A stretch of DNA of 64,000 bases from Takifugu bimaculatus. Taxonomy: Eukaryota > Chordata > Actinopteri > Tetraodontiformes > Tetraodontidae. Shown here piece after piece: positions 27,701 through 39,700 of the stretch. The stretch covers positions 4,965,749 through 5,029,748 of the forward strand of contig CP034989.1 in assembly GCA_004026145.2 (NCBI GenBank), given 5' to 3'. Under the pieces are notes generated by a model. The model did not search any database, was not told where the DNA came from, and saw nothing but the letters and a program-made list of their open reading frames with translations. Within the stretch, counting starts at the first letter, position 1. Every line of letters starts with the position of its first letter. The position numbers and the translations under genes are program-made.

Positions 27701-30700
27701 TATTCCGTATAGGGCCAATATGAAATCAGGAAACAATTTGATTTAAATTAACTTATCGAATGTGTTTTATCTGTCTCAGTTACTCAGTTACTTTATCTGT
27801 CTCAGTTAAGTTTCACTGCACCGACATCCCTGGCATTTCTTTGCTAGTGACGGTGTTGTGCGGCAGTAATTCAAGTTTGAAAATACTTAATATAATAATA
27901 TTAATAAAATACTTAATTGCCCGTCACATATGCTGTGTCCGAAACCACCCCTCTTTAGTACACTCAATATAGTTAACACCATTTTCCAGGAGTGTCCGAA
28001 TGTTAAGTCCAGATCATTGTATCCTATGTAGCGCACTCAATTATCCCATAATGCATTGTGAAAAATACTGGGAAAATTATGCTCCCTAACCGAAAGTATT
28101 CGATCATTCTTTGTGATCACACTGAAGAAGCTAGACATGACGCTAATTATTAATTAATTTTTCAGTTAAATATGATTGACATAATAGTACATCAACAAAC
28201 AACCAGTCTGTGTATTTATTACATGTATTTATCTAGTGTATATATTATATTTATTAATTAGTAAAAAAAAAAAATTGTTCGACCGCTGCTGATGTCATTC
28301 TGCTATGTATTTATTATCCAATGCTATGATGCAGTTTAAAGCACTTCGGTTTTGGAATTTTCAGTTTATCAGTGAGTGCACTAAGTAGCTTATGCAACTT
28401 CCTATTTAGTAGTGAATAGGAAATGTTATTTTGGCTTCTCCTGATTGAATTTTGAACTTATATCTGGGCAGTTTTGAATGCCCGCTAGAGGTCATTGATG
28501 TTGAACCTTTTCATTTCCTCTGTATAGTAAATAACAAAAAAGAAATTAATTAAAGTTATTTAAATAGATATATTGCTCCCTCACTTGATTGGATCGTGAT
28601 CTGTTTTCAGTTTATTTAAACTCACTGATCGGTAATTGACCCCCAAACTCCTGATCGTGTAAAGTCCACTATTTTGTAGTAACGTTTCCCCAGTAACTTT
28701 AGTAGTAACTTTTTTTTTTTCAGTCATTGAAGTTCCTTTTAGTTATACCACACATGTTCACTTTGCTTTGTCCTGTAACATAATTCTGCAGCTGTTAATA
28801 CATCTACAGTTCCTCAAAGCATTCCTGTCTTGTAGTATTGCAGGCAGCATGGCAGGAAGCTACGACACAGAGAGCGGTTTCGAGGACGCTGAAAGCTCGG
28901 ATGTGGCTAACTCTGTGGTGCGCTTCATTAACCGCTTCGTAGATAAAGTGTGCAATGAAAGCGGCGTGACCAATGAGCACCTGAAGGCTCTCCACACCAT
29001 GATACCAGGTATGGAGGCTTCATAAAAGCATCCCATTAAATCAGCTTAACCTTATTATTCAACATTTTTTTTGCAGATATTGTTCAGATGCACATCGAGA
29101 CGTTGGACGCAGTGCACAGGGAGAGTAAAAGGCTGCCTCCCATCCAAAAGGTAACCAATTCCTATTTTTACCTTCCACTGGACAAAGGCCTTGCAGAGCC
29201 CCAGCCAGCCCCGCCCACTCCCCTCTCCACCACTCCTTACATCCCACAGTGTCACAGCAGGTATATCTGTCTGGCAGAGACAGCGTGTTACTCACAGCAC
29301 GACCGAGCAGTGCATGCTGGGTGATTGCTCTCCATGTTTTGCCAACTAAGTGCCTTCAGTGGTGATGCTGCAGTGACCTGCAGTGGTTATGCTGAAAACA
29401 TTTGTCATTTCACTAAAGACTTGAGAATAGAACATAAAACCTTTTTTACTCTGAGTATACTGTAGACCAGGGGTGGGCAAACATTTTGATTCGTGGGCCA
29501 CAATGGGTTCTAACATTTGACAAAGGGGCCGGACCAGGAGCAGATGGATGGATGGAGTGCTTTGGTAACCTCACCTCATTGGAGAAAAAATACACATCTT
29601 GGGATATGGAGAAAACATGTGCTTTAATTTCAAATGAAAATGAAGAGAAGCATTACAACAAAATATCTGACTTTGGAATGAGTCTTAAAACACTTAAAAT
29701 CAAATGAATAAAATGTACCTTTTTAAAAAAAATTAATAACCATTTCTATTTTAAAGCACTGAAAGTTCTGTTATCCTTCACTCCATCACTCTCCTCCTGA
29801 CTGTCTTTTTTCTAGTGGGAAAACACCAGAATTGCAGTGAAAATATAACATTAACAAGGTTTATTCATTTAATTTTTCAAGTTTGGCGGGCCGGATTAAA
29901 ACGTTTAACGGGCCGCGTGTGGGCCCCCGGGCCGTAGTTTGCCCATGCCTGCTGTAGACTGTTGTTGACTTGTTAGATAAGTGTGGGCTGAGCTAAAGCA
30001 CAAAACTTCACAGAATTTAGTGGCATTAGGTATTTGCAATAGCTTATAAACCAAACAGTTACAGTAGTGCCAATGAAATTTGGCATTCTTTAGCAATCTC
30101 TGGGACCTCACAAGCATACAAAGTTTTCTAAGTAGTCCCATGACATGAAATCATTATTCAGACAGGCAAACGTGTCTTGAGTGACCTGGTAGTCTTAACA
30201 TGAGCTTTCACATTAGATTTTAAGCTTTGGAACAAGTGATAAAATTTAAATACAATTATTTAAAACCTCTCACCGTACAAACAAAGCATCGTTTTAAGAA
30301 AAGGCATGTTTATCTTTTGTTTATAAAATTATTTACGGCCAAGATCAACTGATTTGATGTTTCGTGCATAAGTTTACTTCCATCTTAGGTGTCTAACCTT
30401 TCCAAACAGTGAGTCAGTGAACCCAGCATGGTGTTGGAAGCATGAGAACATTTTTAGTATTGTTTGATGCATGTTGCCATTTCGCACATCACTTATTATA
30501 ATCAGCACTCTCAACATTAGTAAATTTCCAATTTGTTTTGCCATTTGTCACAGTTGAAATCCTTTGCTCTCTTCTACTCTCTCCTTTCTCTATGCAGCCC
30601 AAGCTGTTGAGACCTACATTGTTACCTGGTGAAGAGCTGGTGATGGACGCCATGCGGGTCCACTTGGTCCCCGATGGGCGGGAGGAGGCCACAGGATTGA

Positions 30701-33700
30701 TGGGAGGTCCTCCTCTTCTCCCTTCTGAGGGTGCCATCTTCCTCACCACCTACAGGCTCATCTTCAGGGGTACACCAATCGACCCATTAGGTGAGAGCTC
30801 ACAAAGTCCACTGCGAGTTTAATTGTTGGTTAATTTCTTGATTCTAATGTTGTTTTTTGTCTTTGTCTTGCAGTGGGCGAGCAGGTGGTGACCCGTTCAT
30901 TCCCTATTGCCTCTCTCACAAAGGAGAAGAGGATCGGGGTATCTTTACCAATGGACCAGTATGTCCAGGAAGGGCTCCAGCTCCGCTCCTGCACATTCCA
31001 GGTACTCTTCAAGAAAAAGTGTATTATATTATGGATGTCTATTTCAATGATCTGGTTTGTTTCTAATGTACCTTGCAAAGTAAATAATTTAAAAAAAAAT
31101 ATATATATAGCTGATTAACCGCAACTTTCTCTAAATTACTTGAAAATATAGAGTGAAAATGTAAAGTAGTGACGAGCATTTCTTGATTTCTACCTAGCAT
31201 CCCACCATGACATGGCGTATCTTTGCTTTCTTTTGTAGCTGATGAAAATTGCATTCGATGAGGAGGTTGCATCAGACCTGGCTGAGGTGTTCAGAAAGCA
31301 CATGCACAAGCTTCGATATCCTCAGCATGTCCAGGGAACATTCGCTTTTACTGTGGGTCAAAGCGGGAAAATGGTAGTGGAGCACAAGGCCAAGGACAAA
31401 AACCAGTCACTCAAGTATGGAGAGAAAGAACAAAACTGACTTGAAAAATGAAGCAGTGGCATCAAAACTTTTAATTGTTCATTTTAATTTGCGTAAATGA
31501 AATTTGGAATAATATTTGAAGTGTTTTATTTTACGTCACTTGATCAATACTAATTACTGTAAATGTCTGCTAGCCACAATGTCACATCCCCTTTTCCAAG
31601 CCTCACGCCTGAACATGAAAATAGTCAACTACATGTGCATATGCATGTGCACACACACGCACACAGAGAAATGGTTTTGTCTGTGTGTGTGTCCATATCC
31701 CCTTTCTAGAATGAAAGAACCTTGTGAAAAGTCTTTGGTGGTCATCAGTGGAAAATGTGGCAGCCCTGTTTTTTCCCAATAGAGTACTGCATGTGTGAGT
31801 GTGCATGCTTAAGCACCTCAATTCAGTTATATTAAACTAGATTTCAGCAACAAGGCATTTCAAATCACAACACCACACTGCATTCACAGCCATGGTTTAT
31901 GAACAGAGGCAAAATTGGAGCCAGGGCAAATAATTAGAAACCCTAGAAGACCCAAAAGGAATTGGATGTTTAGTGACTTACTGCTGCAAATTGAGTCCAT
32001 GTATGTCTCTAAAACAATTTTAATTTTTGTCTTTTTCCCAGAACACTCTCTAAAAACTTGGTGAAGAGTGCCAAAAGAACTATTGGCCGCCAGTATGTGA
32101 CCAGAAAGAAGTATTCTCCCCCAAATTGGGAGAACAGGAGCAACTTTCAGTCAGAGTTGGATGAGGATGAAATCTCTGGTAATTCCGTTCTTTCGGTCTT
32201 TACATTTCTATCAGTTTCAGGTGGCAGGCTTCCTCCTATTACCTCCTTTTATTGCATTTTTCCTTGTCATCTTTACAGGCTAATTCCAACTTTTGATTGT
32301 GACATCTGTGTACAGTCCATTACATTTAAAATTTCAAAGTGTAACTGTGAAAACAAATGATTTAAGCTATGTCTCTGTTCTGCCCCATGCCTCTGCAGTT
32401 TCAGAGGACGTGGACCAGACTGCTCTCACTCTGTCATCCACCATCCGTTCATCGGATCGACAAACGATGAGCAATGTTGTAGAGCGCGCCTGTTGCCGTG
32501 ACTACCAGCGCTTGGGTCTAGGCACCCTCAGTAACAGCCTGACGCGCTCAAAGAATGAGCCTTTCAGGATTTCCACTGTCAACAGGATGTACACTGTCTG
32601 CAGAAGGTGAGACAAATAACATGCAGATGTAATGTTGGCCAATATCTCTTGCAATTTATTATTGAATAATTGTGTGTGTGTGTGTGTGTGTGCGTGCCTC
32701 AGCTACCCTGGCCTGTTGATTGTGCCTCAGAGCATCCCTGATTCAACCATCCAGAGAATCTGCCGCTGCTACCGTCAGAATCGTTTCCCCGTCGTTTGCT
32801 GGAGGAATTCACGGACCAAAGCTGTTTTGCTGCGGTCAGCAGGTCTGCATGCGAAAGGAGTGGTGGGTTTCTTCAAGTCTCCAAATGCCCCTGCTGCAGG
32901 TACAAGACATTTCTGTGTTGACCTTGTATTTTCGCTGTGCTTTTTCCTTGTGTTAAAGACTAAAAATAAAGGAAGAGCTTCAACGTTTCAGAGATTGAAT
33001 GCTGGAAACTTACAATATTGTGCATGATATACAGGTTTGATTTCAAGCATTGTTCTCTGCAGTTCCCTCCCAGGCAGATTCCACCAGTCTAGAGCAGGAG
33101 AAGTACCTGCAAGCCATTATCAGTTCCATGCCATCGTACAGCGAGAGCAGCGGCAGAAACACACTCAGCGGCTTCACTTCAACGCATATGAACACCTCAG
33201 GTTTGTTTGTACCACACACAGTATGAAATGGATGTACTAATTCTGAGTTGTTTCTATAAATATGTGTGGGAAACAGTAGATTAAAATTTTAAAAAAAAAG
33301 AATCCATTAATTACAATAATACTTTTTTTAAACTGTAAGCCTAAGGTAAGCATCCATTTTTTATTTAAGTTTCATATGTAATACTTTATGTGTTGAACAA
33401 CATCAACAAATTTTCTGATTTTATCTTCAAAATGTTGGATTTTCTAGTTTCTCTTCTGGAAAGTTAATGTTAAATCTCTTCTGGTGTAGTTTTGGCAACC
33501 TAATTTTTACAGATGATATTCAACAGATAACAAACATAACTAATAGAAATTAAGCTTAATGGATATATTTTAATGCATTCAATTCAATGAAGTGATAAAA
33601 TGTGGACTTTGGATTGATAAAGTAAAAATATTATTCAATACATTTCAGTATTAAAATTGGGGTTTTAATAGACATTGTTTTTCCTGATGTTTTTTTTTTT

Positions 33701-36700
33701 TCTTCTTGTATCTTTAGACTTGTCAGATAAATTGAGGCAGCCCAAAATCGGTGCTCTGATGAAGCAAGTGATGGGCAACAAGGACGATGTGCCAGCGACC
33801 TTCAGTAGAGGAGGTGAGGAAAGGGCACTCGTGGCTGCACGTGTGTGTGAGAGAGAGAAAGGGAATGTATGTGTTATCCACTGTGGTGTTGTTTAATGGA
33901 CCGTATTTGTTGTTTGACCTCAGCTCTGGGTCAAAGGGCGAAGGTCATCTCCCTCTCTCAGCACAAAGTGTCTGGCAAGGCCAGGAATCCCTCTAGAGGT
34001 ACAGTCGGTCCCGCCCACCTCCCCCTCTTCCATTCCTACCTAACCAATCAGAAATTGTCCCTGGTAGTGTGGGTCTGAATGCCGTGAGTCCTTGTAGCGT
34101 CTTTTGTCTGGGGACTAATGATCTGATGTTGTTGGCTGTTGTGATCAGAGGGCTGCTGTGTATGCATGCTGCTGCTGCAGCTCTGACGTCTTCTTTGTCA
34201 TTTCATGTTTTGATTCTTTTGAATGTCAACAGCGACACCCTCGGTCACTCTTTTTCATGAAGCTGTAGACGGATGTACAACTGGAATAGATCGTCTTCTG
34301 CTTGTTTACTAGCATGAGTGTTTCTTGATTTTATGCACAGTGGTCTGTTTTAAAGGCTCTCCAAATAAAACCAAGTGTTTCTTGAATGGCTTTAATGCTG
34401 GAAAGAACACAAAATGCTTGATGAGGAGAATTTCATGGCTCGGTCAATCTGAGTACTATTTATATGTATTGCAGGTAAATGGGGCAGTATCAGAGGCAGC
34501 GGACGTCTAAGTGCCTACAATCCAGATGTGGGAACTCGCCTGGCAGGGAAAGAGTCACCACAGCCCAATGGCGGACCCAGTGATGCGCTTTTTCTCCGGC
34601 AACAAAAAGCTTATTTATACATAATAGGAGACAAGACTCAGCTCAAGGTAACTGAGTAGTCAGTTACTTGAGGGTTGTATTATTGTTTTAAAACGGCGAC
34701 AATGACCAAAAGAAAATTGTGATTATTAAAAAAAAAAAAATGGGCAGATTAATAAGATTGTAACTCTCACGTGTTTGCATGTTTTTGATTTGATAAAAAT
34801 GTCGCATTAAAATCTAAAGCGGCAAAAAAAGCCCATTCAAAATGTGCTTCATTTTAGATGAAAACACGCACCCTCAAAGGCACAAGCAAATATGTTTGTA
34901 GTGTACAAAGTTAGAAGATCATTTCCTAAAGAAATTGATAATAACTTGTGTGTTGCATTTAGGGAGGGAAGCAGGACTCTTACCTGCAGTGGGAGGTGGT
35001 CCCCATCGAGGTGTGTGACGTGCGACAGGTGAAAAACAGCTTCAAGAAGCTGATGAAGGCGTGCGTGCCGAGCTTATCGTACACCGATCCCAACATGAGC
35101 TTCCAGCGCAGCTTGGAGGAGTCGGAGTGGATGGCATTGGTTAGTGTCGTTTCATTATCCATTTGACTGTCCTTGTGTCTTTTTTGGATTGTTTTTTGGG
35201 TGTACTCAGGCTAGGGCCACTTCTTCCGTGTGCCAAAGTGCAGTTGTCCCCTCACCCCTGCGACGCTCCTAAGCTTGGGTTCACACTTACTGTACATCAT
35301 CATATTCGACATTCGCCTGGTGCAATGCCATACAAGGCCAAACCCTCGCAAATGTCCAGATTTATTGAGTTCAGGAGGCGGTGATTCCTGTGTAGTTGCC
35401 ACATTTCAAACATTCTGGATGTACCATGTTCGTACGTTTGCGTGTCTACACCCTAAAGTCTGCGCTCTAGGGGGAAGCGGCACTTGGGCATGTTTGCTAG
35501 GGTCAGTGCGCTCTTACTCACTGTCTACATATGCATGTGTTTGTAGCTTCACAGGGTGTTGCAAGTGTCCGTCTTAGTGGTGGAGCTGCTGGATACGGGC
35601 TCTTCCGTCATGGTCAGCTTGGAAGATGGCTGGGATGTCACCACGCAGGTTGGCCCGACAACTTGATTCTTAGGAATCTTGTTTTTATTGAATGAGGGTT
35701 ATCGTGACTCTGTGTGCGTGCACATATCCTCAGGTGGTGTCTTTGGTGCAGCTGTTGTCGGACCCATATTACAGAACCTTTGACGGGTTCCGGTTGCTGG
35801 TGGAGAAGGAGTGGCTCTCGTTTGGTCACCGATTCAGCCACAGAGGAGCACAAACTCTGTGCAGCCAGAGCAGTGGCTTCACCCCCATCTTCCTGCAGTT
35901 CCTAGATTGTGTTCACCAGGTGAGACTGCACATCCACCTTCAGTTTACAGGAGCTTTCACTTGGCTTTGATTTTACCTACTGTTGCATTGCAGTTTATTT
36001 AGAAGTAATGCAACATAATAAATTAACTTGAAACATGGGGGTCTCAGTATGTCCACCCTGACTAAAATTAAGTGGATCACACTGCAGACACAATAATATG
36101 AAATAATCAATATCAATACATTTCTAATTTAAGTGAAAGGCCACGAGTCTCTATCAAAGCCACGAGTCTCTTTGAAACAATAGAATAAAACACAATCGAC
36201 GGCCTAAATCAGTAGAAAGGTCATATTCTGACTAGAAATAAAATTAAATGACAATAATGGAGGTACGTTGTATTGCATATGAACATTCAAGATGAGTGTG
36301 TCCTTGATGTGCACTTGTGGTTTCCCCAACTTCAGATCCACCTGCAGTTCCCCATGGAGTTTGAGTTTAGTCAGTATTACCTGAAGTTTCTGGCCTATCA
36401 CTACATCTCCAACCGCTTCCGCACCTTCCTGCTCGACTCTGACTATGAGCGCATTGAGCTGGGTAAAAAAACAATTTAAAAAATTGGCTTCTTTGTTAGA
36501 GGAAAAATGAAACACTCTCTTACTGTGTACGCGTGTGTGCAGGAGTGTTGTATGAGGAGAAAGGGGAGAGGAGAAGCCCTCAGGTGTGTAAATCGGTGTG
36601 GGATTACATCGACAGGCTGAGCAAGAAAACTCCCATCTTCTACAACTACATGTTCTCTCCTGAGGACGATGAGGTGAGACTCAAGTGCAACTCAGTAATT

Positions 36701-39700
36701 TACAATATCCTCAAAAAATGCTTTTATTTCAGTAATTTCATTCAGTGTGTAGTTACCGTATCGGCCCGAATAAAAGACGGTGTTTTTTGCGTTGAAATAA
36801 GACAGAAAAAGTGGGGGTCGTCTTACATTCGCGGTCTAGACATTATACCCATTCACAACGCTACATGGCGCCAGATATATTTAAAGCGAATGCTGAACTT
36901 AACAGTCCCAGGCCAAAGCGAACCCCTGTCACGAAGAAGAAAAATAAAAATAGCGGTAGCACGAAGAAGAAAAATAAAAATAGCGGTAAGAAAGAAAATA
37001 AGAGAAGAGATAACAGATAATAGAGAAATGTAGCGACAGTCTGGAGAAAAGTGGGTCGAAGATATAATCATTTGTTTCAGATGTACTGTAATTATTTTCT
37101 GTATAAAAATTAAATTTGGTGTTCAAAAAGTTGTTTTTCAAACTTGAGTCTTGAAAAATAGGGGGTCGTCTTATAATCAGGGTTGTCTTATATCCGGGCC
37201 AATACGGTATATTGATAACTTTCAGGGGATTATTTCTTCGAGTTTTGATGATTATGGTTTACAGCTAATAAAAATTCAGAGTCTGAAATATTACTAAGAC
37301 AAAATACCGTCTAATTTCTCTTTTGGGTCATTCAAGGCCACTCAAGCCTGGTCCTTAAATTGGGTATTTGGCCGCAGTTCAGGCTCCTCCAGACTCTGGA
37401 AGCTTGAGTTCTGAGTGGAATGCAGAGTTTTCCCTCAGCCGAATGGTCAACTTTGCATCCCTGTTTCTTGTGCAACGTTTTCTACCACATTTCCCCTTTT
37501 ATTCTGCTTTCCATTATTGTGCTCGGGTTCAGCAAGTTGAGGCCCCATTTACACGATAAAAATCCCTTTCTCTTCTGTTTTTTTTTTTTCGTCTGGTTAC
37601 AAGAGAATGCCTGAAAACCTGGTGATACAAAAACGCTCCAGAGTGGGGTTTAAAAAAGCTAACACTGTTAACACAAAGCGGAATAGTTGCGCGAGTAGTT
37701 GTGGAACGCATGTAGGCGTAGAAGAGCCGTTGCAACAATAACTCCAAATTGACATTCTCTGCAATCTTTTTTAATTTTTATTTTTAAGGATTGGCGGTAG
37801 AAGCAACTGCACCTCGTCATCGGTCCACATTAGAATCGCCTTACCTCGTGCGGGGTGTCAGTAACCTGATGTCTGTCTACCCTGTCGTCTTAACCACTTT
37901 ATCCCTTTCGGGGTCATGGGGAGGGGACACAATGGGTGAAGGCAGGTCCACCCCTGGATGAGTCTCATCGCAGGGCCCTATATGAGCGTTTGGGGGTTCG
38001 GTACCTTGCTCAAGGGTACCTGGGCAGTGCTCTGAAGTTGAGACTGACACTAGTGTACCTCCCAGGTGTTGCGGCCGTACAGCTTCATCTCAAATCTCAA
38101 AGTGTGGGACTTCTACATGGAGGAGACGCTGTCTGAGGGACCGTCCTACGACTGGGAACTGAGGAGTTGGCAGGAGCGTCCCGCTCAGGAGACGTCGGAG
38201 AAACCCGACAGCGGGGGCCTGAAGTCCCAGCGGCGGATCGTGTGGCCGTGCTACGACAACGTGCACAAAACGGTGCCTGACGCCATCACAAAGCTGCTGC
38301 AGGACCTACAGAGGCTGGAGGCGGAGCTGGGACAGACGTCAGAGAAGTGGAAGGACACGTGGGACAAAATCAAGACCACACAGAAAACTGAGCCCAAACT
38401 GGAAAGCAAGGTGAGGTCGTAGGGGTTTGCGGTCTGATCAACCCAGGTAATTAGTAGTACAATTAACAATAACGCTGTGCTTGATGCCCCCTCAGCCTTC
38501 GTTCTCCAGCTCCTTACTGATGTCGTCCAACTTGTGCCACCAACGGCGCTCTCAGGGCGTCTACCTGCAGGAGACCGGAGTCGGGTCCTCAATCAACTTG
38601 GCTCTGGAGTGCGAGGCCAGTGCCACGTCCACACCGGTTGCTGGGCGGACCAGCAGCAGCACGCTTTACAGCCAGTTCCAGAGCACAGAGAGCGAGAACA
38701 GGTAGAGCGAGGCTGAGAGCAAAACCACTTCATAATGTAGTCATGTCATGTCTTTAATGTTCGGGTTATTCCTCCTCCAATTAGGAGCTTCGAAGGTATC
38801 CTCTTCAAGAGGGGGGCTTTGTTGAAACCATGGAAACCACGGTTGTTTGTTTTAGACAAGACTAAACATCAGGTCAGTGCTTGAACATTGCAAGCATTTA
38901 ATCTGAATCATTCTATAGATTAATGAGTGTGTGTGGGTGTGTGTCTTCAGCTGAGATATTATGAGAGCAGGCAGGACAAGGAGTGTAAAGGTATGATCGA
39001 GTTGGCTGAGGTGGAGTCGGTGATCCCTGGAACGCCCACCATTGGGGCGCCCAAGAACATAGAGGAGAAAGCCTTCTTTGATGTGAGTTCATCAGCACAG
39101 ATGCAAACCGGTGCCAGGATCCAATTTACAATGGAGCAACATTTCAGAATAGAGCTGCTTTATTTGGCTCCGAATCAAATGACTACCGTAATAAAGGAAA
39201 AGGCGTTTCTTTTCATCTGAATGATGCTTTCATACGTCACATTTACCAAATAAAATTGTAAATAACTCGTCCGACATCCACCAGCTCTGCTGCCGATGCG
39301 TCAGATTCGTGTGATGATCTAAAGCTAATATGATAAAGCTAAAGAAACGTATTGACTTGAGATTAAACTCAATAAGAACTGAAATATTTCCAGGGCTTTC
39401 TCAACAGTACCAGACCACATCACATTTTTTTTGGCCAGCTCCAGCAATTTCATTACATACAGCTGCATAAATGCCCTATTTTTGGAAACACATCAGTAGA
39501 TCATTTGAATACTTTGTGTTGTTGCCCAGATGTGCGTTTGTTTTCATGTATTTTAGTTCTGACTATAATTGCTGTGGATCAATGACTCAATCTCCTTTCA
39601 CCCTCAGCTCAAGACGACCAAACGGGTGTACAATTTCTGTGCTCAGGACAGCACCAACGCTCAGCTGTGGATGGACAATATTCAGAGTTGCCTGTCGGAC

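Noticed and set aside
29151..29330. Open frame continuing past sbf1 exon 21 (Pro-rich)
   Set aside because: A good donor (GTAACC after CAAAAG) ends exon 21, and exon 22 continues the conserved PKLLRP directly.
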